36,527 nucleotides of DNA, taken from NCBI GenBank assembly GCA_028532905.1, contig JAQQAM010000192.1:1-36527 (forward strand). Direction: 5' to 3'. Origin of the DNA: Spirochaetales bacterium. Lineage in GTDB: Bacteria > Spirochaetota > Spirochaetia > DSM-2461. The notes beneath the pieces were generated by a model. That model was not told the DNA's origin. It searched no databases and was given only the letters and a program-made list of their open reading frames with translations. Made by a program: the position numbers and the translations under genes. Below are positions 21,847 to 29,877 of the stretch, piece by piece. Numbering within the stretch: the stretch's first letter is position 1; every line of letters begins with the position of its first letter.

Positions 21847-23037
21847 ATGAGTCCCGTTAAGGGACAAACCGCAGAAAACCCCCTTGATCAATCCGGGGGT
21901 ACTGCATTTTTCGACAACCAGTTTGAACTGGATTGTGATAATGATTTTTTGATAGTTTCTGTCAAAATGTATAAGTTTTTTATGGCCCATGGGAAGGATG
22001 GTCTGGAGGCAAAACAGCTCTATGACCATCTTCTTTTTGCGTCCAGGGTACAGGGCTCAAAGGCTGTAAAAGCCAATGTGAATTACATCAAAAATGGACT
22101 TGGATGGGGAGTTGCCAAGGTGAAAAAAGCCAAGGCTTTTCTCTCAGCTGCAGGGCTTATTCAGTACTCTCAGAATCAGGGTAAAGATGGTCAATTTGGC
22201 GATCATAAGATTATCCTGAAGTCCACTTGGGATGCAGAATCTTTGATGGCATGGATACAGAAAAAGGCTGAAAGGAGTGGTCAGAATGATACCGGTGGTA
22301 CGGAAATTGACCCACCGGAAAATCAGGTTTTGCCTGTGGATAACTCCGGTGGTTCAGAAATTGAACCTACGGCAGATATAGCGTCCCCAGAATTAGAGAC
22401 ACTAAATAGCCGGTGGGTCAATTCACCGCCCATCGGGTCCACCGCCCCACCGGTGACAGAACACAATTATAAAGGAAGTTATAAAAAAGAAATCTCTCCG
22501 CAAGAGGGAAAACAGGAGGTTGTGGATAACTCAGCTGAAAATGAAGAATCCCTTCCGCCTGCGGCGTCCTCTCCACCTACGGCGGGTTTTTCTTTGGCAG
22601 AGTTGAAAGAGGAGATGATCCGTCTGGTGAAGACCAGGACAAAGGATTCCATGTTCTACTTCACTCCACTTGAAAACAAGATCCTCCTGGAATGTTTCAA
22701 CAAGTATGGTCCAGAGTGGGTTCTCAAGAGATTTGAGTCATACATGAAATCCAAGACTCCTTCCCAGATAGATCGGTTTCATTCAACTGATTTCCCGAAG
22801 GTTCTCAAGAGAGCATCAGAGAAAAGCTTCCGGCAAGCTGCACCGGCAAAACCTGATGAAGCTGTGTTCCATCAGTGCCCTGTCTGTGAAAAGACCTGGT
22901 CAGCTTCCTCGACGCTCTCTTCCTGCCCTGGCTGCGGGATGGAGGTGAAGGACTTCAATGATCCTGATGAGGTGAATGCTCACCGCCAGTGGTTTGAAGA
23001 GTTCCAGGAGGCTCGGCAGAAGAGGGCTATGGGATGA
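21847..23037 (+). CDS. Phage replication initiator/organiser-like protein
   Basis: A 396-residue protein in three parts. Residues about 25-115 form a winged helix of the replication-initiator type (FLIVSVKMYKFFMAHGKDG onward). Residues 140-260 are a low-complexity linker rich in Pro, Ser and Glu. The C-terminal part has a helical domain (about 260-330, DnaD- or DnaT-like position) and ends in a zinc ribbon CPVCEK...CPGCG. The linker DNA carries iteron-like repeats, as in lambda O, where the origin lies in the initiator gene. The start ATG has no strong ribosome binding site. The role is inferred from architecture. Confidence 0.65.
   Translation: MSPVKGQTAENPLDQSGGTAFFDNQFELDCDNDFLIVSVKMYKFFMAHGKDGLEAKQLYDHLLFASRVQGSKAVKANVNYIKNGLGWGVAKVKKAKAFLSAAGLIQYSQNQGKDGQFGDHKIILKSTWDAESLMAWIQKKAERSGQNDTGGTEIDPPENQVLPVDNSGGSEIEPTADIASPELETLNSRWVNSPPIGSTAPPVTEHNYKGSYKKEISPQEGKQEVVDNSAENEESLPPAASSPPTAGFSLAELKEEMIRLVKTRTKDSMFYFTPLENKILLECFNKYGPEWVLKRFESYMKSKTPSQIDRFHSTDFPKVLKRASEKSFRQAAPAKPDEAVFHQCPVCEKTWSASSTLSSCPGCGMEVKDFNDPDEVNAHRQWFEEFQEARQKRAMG
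22291..22455. repeat. Iteron-like cluster, candidate phage origin
   Basis: AATTGACCCACCGG (22305-22318) recurs as its exact reverse complement at 22410-22423. The unit beginning CCGGTGGT and containing GAAATTGA occurs at 22292 and again 54 bases later at 22346. Palindromic CACCGGTG is at 22448-22455, with ACCGGT at 22291. All lie in the linker of the replication gene. Confidence 0.55.
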
Positions 23038-23228
23038 ATCAGCAGTCAGGTGAACAAGATATCATGACTCCTGAGGTTCAGAGACATATCAGCCAACTGA
23101 TTGAGAGAATGAAAGATACACCCTATGGCGATGTAGGGCTTGTATTCACAATGAGCGGAGGTAAGGTGTCTCTAATTAAGCCCATTAACCTTCCAGTTAT
23201 TAAGGCCTTAAAGCATGAAAAACCTTGA
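23034..23228 (+). CDS. Small phage protein, unknown
   Basis: A 64-residue protein that overlaps the replication gene stop (ATGA) and the recombinase start. Contains EVQRHISQLIERMKDTPYGD and a possible strand-rich end. No family recognised. Confidence 0.5.
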   Translation: MNQQSGEQDIMTPEVQRHISQLIERMKDTPYGDVGLVFTMSGGKVSLIKPINLPVIKALKHEKP

Positions 23229-24114
23229 AGAAAATCTAATTTCCGCTCATTCGCGAAATTTGTACAGAAATGGCAAATATATGCAGATATGCAAGAGATT
23301 TAGCGTTTGGTGCCTTGATCAGGGAATTCCGGAAAATATAGGGAATGAAATTGAGTGGCTGGAATCTCTGGTTGATCAGGGAATGGCTGCGGCAACAATC
23401 AAGACCTATGCTTTTGCCGTAAAGGCCTATCTGATTGACAATCTTGACTGCTCTGATATGACTGAGGATGAGAAGATTTTGACTCACTACAGAATGGAGT
23501 CCGAGTTCCGTTCTTTCCGCTTGCCCAGAGATGCGAAGAAAAAAAACCGGGATATTGAGATCACCTTTGAGGACATTGTCCAGATCCTTCAGGCCTCGAA
23601 ACCAAGAAGTAGAGTGATTATAGAGTTCCTGGCAAATACGGGAGTCCGGGTTTCTGAACTGACTGGTGTGAGACTATCTCATGTGAGAAAGCGGAGGGAG
23701 TCAGAGTTCCATGTCAGGATCATGGGGAAAGGCAGGAAACAGAGAGTCGTCAGAATCAAGGGAGGTCTTCGGAAGCGGATTGCAAAGGAGTTCCCGGATA
23801 CTCTCAGCTTCCTGTTTGAATCATCTCCCGGACAACCTTATTCCAGTCAGGGGATTCATGATCTGGTGAAAAGAGCAGGGGAAAGGGTTGGGATCTATGG
23901 TCTTCACCCCCACAGCTTCCGTCACTACTTTGCCACAACACTCCTGAAGAAGACCTGGAAGCTGAAAGCAATCTCTGAATATTTGGGTCACAGTGATGAG
24001 GCCACAACATTGATCTACATCGGAAAGGACTGTTTGACCATGGATGATCTTGATCAGGGATTCTATGGGAACCGTGGGAAGAATGGGAGGAAAGGCAATG
24101 CCGTACAAAGCTAA
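23215..24114 (+). CDS. Second tyrosine recombinase (XerC/XerD-like)
   Basis: A 299-residue recombinase of Xer size. The N-terminal SAM-like domain (residues 1-90) is followed by a complete catalytic set: Arg in TGVRVSELTG, Lys in MGKGRKQR, HxxR in HPHSFRHYFATTLL, His in YLGHSDE and Tyr in TTLIYIG. Unlike the integrase at 12176, every key residue is canonical. It lies in the replication region, not beside an att site, so resolution of multimers of a circular phage genome is more likely than integration. It overlaps the HNH gene by 17 bases. Confidence 0.88.
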   Translation: MKNLEENLISAHSRNLYRNGKYMQICKRFSVWCLDQGIPENIGNEIEWLESLVDQGMAAATIKTYAFAVKAYLIDNLDCSDMTEDEKILTHYRMESEFRSFRLPRDAKKKNRDIEITFEDIVQILQASKPRSRVIIEFLANTGVRVSELTGVRLSHVRKRRESEFHVRIMGKGRKQRVVRIKGGLRKRIAKEFPDTLSFLFESSPGQPYSSQGIHDLVKRAGERVGIYGLHPHSFRHYFATTLLKKTWKLKAISEYLGHSDEATTLIYIGKDCLTMDDLDQGFYGNRGKNGRKGNAVQS

Positions 24115-24481
24115 GAGACCGTGCAGTCATGTGGGTTGTCCCCGCTATGCAGTGGAAGGCAACTCCCGGTGTGTGCTGCACCAGGGAGATTTGAAGTATC
24201 CGAGACGGAAGCCAAGGCCCAGTTACCAAAAGGGACAGGACAGAGGGTGGAAGAAGCTCAGAATAAAAGTTCTGAGGGATCACGGCATACCTGAAGCGGA
24301 ATGGCATAACTATGTGATTGATCACAATCCTCCCTATGATCCTACCGTTGAACCAGATCACAGTAAGTACACATTGATTCCTATGACTCGATCAGAACAC
24401 TCGAAGAAAACGAACAGGTTTGACGGTGGATGGGGTAACCCGAAGCGGTCCTATGGGGGAGGGGGAGGTAAATCTCTATGA
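24098..24481 (+). CDS. HNH-type endonuclease-like protein
   Basis: A 127-residue protein of the kind encoded just before phage terminases. An N-terminal zinc motif C..H..C....C..H (CSHVGCPRYAVEGNSRCVLH) is followed by GWKKLRIKVLRDHG, the HNH region VIDHNPPYD and the end SEHSKKTN. The second Cys pair of classical HNH proteins is missing. In HK97-like phages the HNH protein assists terminase cutting. The start at 24098 has GGAGG/AAGG upstream; an earlier in-frame start at 24044 lies deep in the recombinase gene. Confidence 0.8.
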   Translation: MPYKAKRPCSHVGCPRYAVEGNSRCVLHQGDLKYPRRKPRPSYQKGQDRGWKKLRIKVLRDHGIPEAEWHNYVIDHNPPYDPTVEPDHSKYTLIPMTRSEHSKKTNRFDGGWGNPKRSYGGGGGKSL

Positions 24482-24560
24482 GGTATTTCAGAGAAAGCCA
24501 CAGCCACAGTAAAAATCTCACAATGTCAGTTGAGGGGGATCTGAATAGGGGGGTGAGGGA

Positions 24561-25091
24561 ATGAATTATCGGAAGCCCCAGGACTTGAAAGTGCTGACTG
24601 GAACCTTCCGGCCAGACCGAGATCATGCCAATCCTCTGTTAGAATCGGATCTGCCTGAGAAAGTAGAGACTCCTTCCCACTTGGGATCTGCAGGGAAGCG
24701 CCAGTGGCGGAAGCTGGTGAAGCTGCTCAGAGATGAAGACCTGTTGAAGAAGGTTGACCTGGGCTGTTTGGAGGCGTGTTGCCTGGCGTATGATGAAATG
24801 GTCCAGAGCAGCTACGATATGAAAACTCATCGAAAAAAACAGGAAGAGGCTGAGCAGGCACTTACCTGCGTTGACGGCCCAGACGATTTGAAGGCCCAGC
24901 TTGCACTGATTCGACATCACTCCGGAATGGTAGATAAATCACGATCAGCAAAGAATAAAGCTATGCAGCTATACCATAAATTCATGAACGAGTTCGGATT
25001 ATCTCCTGGCAGCCGGATCAGATTAGATCTTAACACTGAAAAAGAGGAACCATCAGAGTTTGAGCAGATGTTCTCAGTAAAATCTTCATAA
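24561..25091 (+). CDS. terS: Terminase small subunit (P27 family)
   Basis: A 176-residue protein matching P27-type small terminases: N-terminal KVLTGTFRPDR, the central conserved SAGKRQWRKLVKLLRDEDLL and a helical stretch ending MNEFGLSPGSRIRLDL. It recognises phage DNA for packaging. The start is preceded by GGGGTGAGGGA. The gap 24482-24560 has no gene and might hold the packaging site. Unusually, a short unrelated gene with its own promoter separates it from the large subunit. Confidence 0.85.
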   Translation: MNYRKPQDLKVLTGTFRPDRDHANPLLESDLPEKVETPSHLGSAGKRQWRKLVKLLRDEDLLKKVDLGCLEACCLAYDEMVQSSYDMKTHRKKQEEAEQALTCVDGPDDLKAQLALIRHHSGMVDKSRSAKNKAMQLYHKFMNEFGLSPGSRIRLDLNTEKEEPSEFEQMFSVKSS

Positions 25092-25095
25092 ATGT

Positions 25096-25124
25096 TTGAC
25101 TGTTTACTATATGTTGATTATTTT
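25096..25124 (+). promoter_or_regulatory. Promoter of the DUF2188 moron
   Basis: TTGACT (25096-25101), 17-base spacer, TATTTT (25119-25124). Together with the terminator at 25518-25558 it makes an independent transcription unit inside the packaging genes. Confidence 0.65.
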
Positions 25125-25153
25125 AAGTACAAAACTTTATTGAGAGGTGATTT

Positions 25154-25381
25154 ATGTCAAATCAAACAATTGTTCAGTACGATAAAGAAGCTGGAGACTG
25201 GGAAGTTACTCATCCAGGAGCTGAAAGGGCCTCCGGCAGGTTCTCGACTAAAGCTGATGCAGAGGCCAGAGCAAGGGAAATCAGCAGAAATCAAGGAACC
25301 GAACTTGTGATCAAAAATATGGATGGAAAGATTGGAAGAAAAGATTCTCATGGGAATGATCCAAGAAATATTCCTGGATAA
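25154..25381 (+). CDS. DUF2188 domain protein (moron)
   Basis: A 75-residue protein matching the DUF2188 pattern: a strand with W (DWEVTHPGAERASGRFSTKA), the helix AEARAREISRNQGTELVI and the ending DGKIGRKDSHGNDP. The biochemical role of the family is unknown; it is scattered in bacterial and phage genomes. GAGAGGTG precedes the ATG. It sits between the terminase subunits with its own promoter and a downstream terminator, so it is probably expressed in the lysogen. The following 130 bases contain no clear gene. Confidence 0.8.
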   Translation: MSNQTIVQYDKEAGDWEVTHPGAERASGRFSTKADAEARAREISRNQGTELVIKNMDGKIGRKDSHGNDPRNIPG

Positions 25382-25517
25382 ACTTGACAAATATTTGCTG
25401 GTGGGCTTAAGGTAAGGGCAAGAATATGTTTCCGGGACGACAAAGGAAAGACCTGATTCCGGTAACAGCTTAGACAGTTCAATCATCGATTTCGATGTGT
25501 TAAATGGAAAGACCAAC
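25382..25517 (+). other. Noncoding stretch between moron and terminator
   Basis: No supported protein beyond a 15-codon frame. TTGACA at 25384 is followed about 17-18 bases later by a weak -10 (TTAAGG), so a short terminated RNA is possible. Confidence 0.3.
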
Positions 25518-25558
25518 GACGCATCAAACCTATTTTAGGTTTGGTGCGTCTTTTTTTT
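25518..25558 (+). terminator. Strong intrinsic terminator before terL
   Basis: A 15-bp stem with one G-T pair (25518-25532 with 25536-25550), a TTT loop and eight T residues. It ends only about 20 bases before the likely terL start. Confidence 0.95.
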
Positions 25559-25579
25559 GGCCCGGGGAGTAAACCTGAA

Positions 25580-27262
25580 TTGGAAAAGACGTACCAAATC
25601 TACATTGATGATGTGTTGAGCGGTCGGGAAGTTGCCTGTAAATGGGTGAAGCTTTCCGTTCAGCGCCATGTGGATGACCTGGTCAAAGCTGAGTCAGAGG
25701 ATTTCCCTTATCGCTTCGATGATACCCGAGCTGCTCGGATCATCGACTTTGTCGGATTCTGTAAGCACGTGAAAGGAGAGCTAAAGGGCAAGCCCATCTT
25801 TCTTGAGCCAGCGCAGCAATTTGTTCTGGCAATGGTATTCGGCTGGGTGTCGAAAGTCACCGGCCACCGCCGCTTCCGCTACGTGTACGAAGAGAAAGCC
25901 CGTAAGAATGCCAAGTCAACGATTCTGGCCGCTATCGGGCTGTACATGCTTTTCCTGGACGGAGAAGGAGGTAGTGAAGTTTACTCCGCTGCCGTCGATA
26001 AAGATCAGGCACGGATTGTCTGGGGTGTTGCTCGGGAAATGGTTCTTCAGTCTCCCGATTTCAAGAAGATGCTGAAGGATTACTCCGGCTCTCTTGTTCA
26101 TCAGAAATCCGCCAGCGCTTTCAAGCCTCTTTCCCGTGATAACAAAAACAAGGACGGCTTGAATGTTCATTGCGCTCTAGTGGATGAGTATCACGCCCAC
26201 CCGGACGATCAGATTCTTGAGCTGCTTAAGGGTGGTACAGGAAGCCGGATTCAACCGCTTCTCTGGGTAATCACCACAGCCGGATTCAATCGGAACTGTG
26301 CCTGTAAGCGGGAACGGGACCGGGTCGAGCGCATCCTCGATGGAGTGGAGCAGGATGAAGAGTACTTCGGAATCATCTATACCCTCGATGAGGGAGATGA
26401 TTGGAAAGATCCTACAGTCTGGAAGAAATCAAATCCTCTTCTGGATGTGGCTGTCAGTACGGAATTCCTAGAAGGACTCCTCCGTGACGCCCGTGTGCGT
26501 CCTGAGAAGGAAAACAACTTCAAGGTTAAACACCTAAACCTTTGGGTGGATGCCCATACCAGATGGGTGAATCACGAGTTTTGGAAGAAGTGCCGAATTT
26601 CCATGGAGGAAGAAGAGCTGATCGGTCGCCGGTGTATTGCTGCTTTTGACCTGTCCACTACGACAGACCTTTCCGGCTATGGCCTCTGCTTCCTGCCATT
26701 GGAGCAGGATGAGCCGTACAAAATGCTCTGGCGCTTCTTTATCCCGGAAGACAATATCGATAACCGGAGTGAAGATGTTCCGTACCGTGCCTGGATAAAC
26801 CAGGGATTCATACAAACGACCTACGGTAACGTTATCGATTACGGAGAGATTGAAGCCTCTGTGATCAAGGATGCTGAAAAGTTCAACATTGAAGAATTGA
26901 ACTTTGACCCATGGGGTGCCCAGGGGCTTATGAACAGCCTGCAGGCTCAGGATCTCAACTGCATTCGCTTCAGCCAGGGGATGAAAGACATGTCTCCGGC
27001 TGTAAAACATACAGAGCGGGGAATTCTTTCAAGGGAAATCGCCTATACAGGAAATCCTGTTATGGATTATATGATCTCCTGTGCTGAGATCTACCGGGAT
27101 GTAAATGACAATGTGAAGTTGGTGAAACCGAAGCGGGAAGAGACTTCCTCCCGAATAGACGGCGTCATCATGATGGTAATGGCTTATTACCGGGCTTATC
27201 TGATTCAGGGGGAGGCGCCTCAGTCTTCCGTCTATGAAGAGCGGGGGATGAGATGGATATAG
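25580..27262 (+). CDS. terL: Terminase large subunit
   Basis: ATP-driven packaging motor and nuclease of the HK97-type family, about 560 residues. ATPase part: a Walker A variant ARKNAKST near residue 110 and Walker B CALVDEYHAH near 200. Nuclease part: Asp residues in AAFDLSTTTDLSG, NFDPWGAQG and SRIDGVIMM. The start is uncertain: the frame is open back to 25541, inside the terminator stem, while TTG at 25580 has GGGGAG ten bases upstream and is preferred. The family usually has a slightly longer N-terminus, so moron insertion may have trimmed it. Confidence 0.93.
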   Translation: MEKTYQIYIDDVLSGREVACKWVKLSVQRHVDDLVKAESEDFPYRFDDTRAARIIDFVGFCKHVKGELKGKPIFLEPAQQFVLAMVFGWVSKVTGHRRFRYVYEEKARKNAKSTILAAIGLYMLFLDGEGGSEVYSAAVDKDQARIVWGVAREMVLQSPDFKKMLKDYSGSLVHQKSASAFKPLSRDNKNKDGLNVHCALVDEYHAHPDDQILELLKGGTGSRIQPLLWVITTAGFNRNCACKRERDRVERILDGVEQDEEYFGIIYTLDEGDDWKDPTVWKKSNPLLDVAVSTEFLEGLLRDARVRPEKENNFKVKHLNLWVDAHTRWVNHEFWKKCRISMEEEELIGRRCIAAFDLSTTTDLSGYGLCFLPLEQDEPYKMLWRFFIPEDNIDNRSEDVPYRAWINQGFIQTTYGNVIDYGEIEASVIKDAEKFNIEELNFDPWGAQGLMNSLQAQDLNCIRFSQGMKDMSPAVKHTERGILSREIAYTGNPVMDYMISCAEIYRDVNDNVKLVKPKREETSSRIDGVIMMVMAYYRAYLIQGEAPQSSVYEERGMRWI

Positions 27263-29241
27263 TCATTGACCTGAATAAGATCCGCCGGATCCCGACGGCT
27301 TTGAAGTCATGGGGCAGCCGTATGATCCCGCAGAAGCGTGATCTTGTTGGTGGGTTTCCGTTCTTCAATATGGTTTCCAAGGATGCCTTGCCGGAAATGA
27401 CGGAGACCGCCGCATTGAATCTCTCAGCGGTATGGAATGCTGTGGATCTGCTCTCCAGCCATATTGCCATGCTGCCCCTGATCCTCTACCGCCGTACAGC
27501 GGATGGCGGAAAGGAGCGGGCAACTGAGCATCCCCTTTACCGGGTGTTGGAGATTGAGCCCAATGAAATGATGACCAGCTTTCAGATGCGGCAGGCTTCC
27601 GCACTCCATCAGGAGCTTTGGGGAGATACATATATCTGGATCTGCCGCCCTGGTAACGGATCAATTGAGCTGTGGCCTCTGAATCCTGGTGTCACGTATC
27701 GGACAAGGAAAAACGGGAAGATCATTTACAGGACTCAGGTGGATGGACAAGCCTTTGAGATCCCTCAGGAGCAGATGATCCATATTCCCATCATGACCTT
27801 GAACGGAATTGATGGGATCAATCCGATTGCCAAGCGGCGCAGGTCTTTCTCCTTGATGCTGGCAGCAGAGGAGCAGGCTGAAAGTTATTACACAAATAGT
27901 TCCAAGCCTGCAGGCGTGCTTCAGCTGAAGAAAGCCCTGACGGATGAAGCATTTAAAAGGCTTCGGGAGTCCTGGTCTGAGATGTACGGTGGCGGAGCCG
28001 GGAATCATCATCGGACAGCCATCCTGGAGGAAGAAGGAGAGTTTAAACCGATCCAGTTCAATGCAGAGGAAGTTCAGATGCTGGGAAGCCGGGAATTCTC
28101 GGTCACAGAAGTGTCCCGCTGGTTCAATATCCCACCTCATAAAATCAAGGATCTGACCAGGTCAACTTTCAGTAATATCGAGCATCAAAACATCGACTAT
28201 GTTCAGGATTCCCTGCTTCCCCGGCTAATTCGGATCGAGCAGGCTCTGACAAAGATGCTACTGACCAAAGGGGAGCAGAAGGAGTACTTCATAGAGTTCC
28301 TGGTGGATGGTCTTCTAAGGGGAGATATCAAGACCAGGTATGAAGCTTACCAGATTGCCAGGCAGAACGGAGCCATGAGCGCCAATGAATGGCGGAAAAA
28401 AGAGAACATGAATCCAATTGCTGATCCTTCAGGGAATGCTTATCACATGCAGTTGAATATGATCGATATGAAGGATCTTTCAACTGAATCTGGTGAGAAA
28501 GATCCTGATGGCAGTGAAGAAAAAAACAGATCGATCCGGCCTATTCAGGAACGGAGCGTTGAAAAGCGGCGGACCATTACAAACCGCTTTCAGTCCCGGT
28601 ATAAATCCCTGGCAAAAGCCATCCTGAAGGAAGAGATCCCCGCTGTAAGGGAGATCATCACCGAATCGGGATCTGATAAAGCTGACTTCCGTGAAGCTCT
28701 GGAAGCTTTCTATAAGCGTTTTCAGGAGCATATTGAGCTTCGGGCGGCCGGTGTTATCCAGGGAAATGCGGATCAGATCCGTTACCTGGCGGAAGATGAG
28801 ATAGGAAAGGCTATGGCAGATGCTGAGTTTGAAGCTTTTGCCCGCAAGCTGATCCAGAACTTTGCGCTCCGTTACACCATCAAGAGCAAGGAAGACCTGA
28901 AGAAACGGGAAACTCTTGAAGAGATGGAAGAGCAGGTGGATCACTGGAAAGATTCCCGCCCGGAGATTGTAAAGGCTGAACGGATCAAGGTGGAAAGCGC
29001 CGTGGCTCGGGCTGTCTGGTCTTCCGCAGGCGTTGTGAAAATAAAGTCTGTTGCTCATGGAGACAGCTGTCCTTTCTGCAGCGCTTTGAACGGGAAAACT
29101 ATCGGGATACAGGAGAGTTTCCTGGAGCCCGGTCAGTTTCAGCCGGAAGGAGCTACAGAACCGCTAACTGTTTCCAGTCGGAAAAACCATCCGCCGTACC
29201 ATGACGGCTGTGAATGCGGCATTGCGCCGGTAAGGGAGTGA
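27253..29241 (+). CDS. Portal protein fused to MuF-like head protein
   Basis: A 662-residue fusion. Residues about 1-410 are an HK97-type portal (LNLSAVWNAVDLLSSHIAML, QELWGDTYIWICRPG, FNIPPHKIKDLTRSTFSNIE), which forms the DNA channel at one capsid vertex. Residues about 430-662 are a Mu gpF-like minor head domain, ending in the zinc-like pattern CPFCSALNGKTIG ... HPPYHDGCECGI. A charged linker around 405-425 (ESGEKDPDGSEEKNRS) joins them. It overlaps the terL stop by 10 bases. Normally these are two genes; fusion fixes their stoichiometry. Confidence 0.88.
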   Translation: MDIVIDLNKIRRIPTALKSWGSRMIPQKRDLVGGFPFFNMVSKDALPEMTETAALNLSAVWNAVDLLSSHIAMLPLILYRRTADGGKERATEHPLYRVLEIEPNEMMTSFQMRQASALHQELWGDTYIWICRPGNGSIELWPLNPGVTYRTRKNGKIIYRTQVDGQAFEIPQEQMIHIPIMTLNGIDGINPIAKRRRSFSLMLAAEEQAESYYTNSSKPAGVLQLKKALTDEAFKRLRESWSEMYGGGAGNHHRTAILEEEGEFKPIQFNAEEVQMLGSREFSVTEVSRWFNIPPHKIKDLTRSTFSNIEHQNIDYVQDSLLPRLIRIEQALTKMLLTKGEQKEYFIEFLVDGLLRGDIKTRYEAYQIARQNGAMSANEWRKKENMNPIADPSGNAYHMQLNMIDMKDLSTESGEKDPDGSEEKNRSIRPIQERSVEKRRTITNRFQSRYKSLAKAILKEEIPAVREIITESGSDKADFREALEAFYKRFQEHIELRAAGVIQGNADQIRYLAEDEIGKAMADAEFEAFARKLIQNFALRYTIKSKEDLKKRETLEEMEEQVDHWKDSRPEIVKAERIKVESAVARAVWSSAGVVKIKSVAHGDSCPFCSALNGKTIGIQESFLEPGQFQPEGATEPLTVSSRKNHPPYHDGCECGIAPVRE

Positions 29242-29244
29242 TTT

Positions 29245-29877
29245 ATGGATGCTATGCAGAAAAGAAGCCTGCCCTGTGAGTTCAGGACTGAGAAGCAGGA
29301 AGACGGCAAAATGCACGCAGAGGGCGTTGCCATCCTCTACGAAGAGACCACCGTGCTTTATGAGGATGCTAACTATCGTTATGAAGAAGTTATTGCACAG
29401 GGCGCTGCTTCAGAAAGTCTGGTCGAAGATGATGTCCGGGCCGTCTGGAATCACAATTATGACATTGTCCTGGGGCGGCAGTCTGCCAAAACACTTTCCC
29501 TGGAAGAGAAAGAGGATGGCGTACATGTGGACATTGACTTCCCCGATTCTCAGGAGGGACGGGACAAATTTACCTCTGTTGAAAGAGGTGATGTCTCTCA
29601 AATGTCTTTTGGTTTTGACATCCTGAAGGAAACAGTGACCGAAGACAATTCAGGGGAGAAGCGGATTGTCCGCAGCCGTGTAGAGAAGGTGAAGCTGTAT
29701 GAAGTTTCTCCCGTTACTTTTCCGGCCTATGAGAATACCAAATTGAATGCCAGAGACAGGGTGAACACTCTCAGGGAGAAGGCAGCGGCCTTAACCTCAA
29801 CGGAGGACCATGAAAGTGATGTCCGGTCCAGGGAAATAGAAATCATGAAATTGAGGAGTGAATCATGGAAGAACTGA
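29245..29877 (+). CDS. HK97-type prohead protease
   Basis: A 210-residue serine protease that cleaves the capsid delta domain during maturation. The catalytic His is in VWNHNYDIVLGRQ, the Ser in GDVSQMSFGFDI; EVSPVTFPAYENT near residue 160 is the conserved family end. It overlaps the capsid gene by 13 bases. Confidence 0.9.
   Translation: MDAMQKRSLPCEFRTEKQEDGKMHAEGVAILYEETTVLYEDANYRYEEVIAQGAASESLVEDDVRAVWNHNYDIVLGRQSAKTLSLEEKEDGVHVDIDFPDSQEGRDKFTSVERGDVSQMSFGFDILKETVTEDNSGEKRIVRSRVEKVKLYEVSPVTFPAYENTKLNARDRVNTLREKAAALTSTEDHESDVRSREIEIMKLRSESWKN

Noticed and set aside
24482-24560. Packaging (cos or pac) site before terS
   Set aside because: The position is right, but no specific motif could be recognised, so it is not listed as a feature.
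25092-25310. A 72-codon frame overlapping the DUF2188 gene
   Set aside because: Covers the moron promoter and is out of frame with the recognised DUF2188 sequence.
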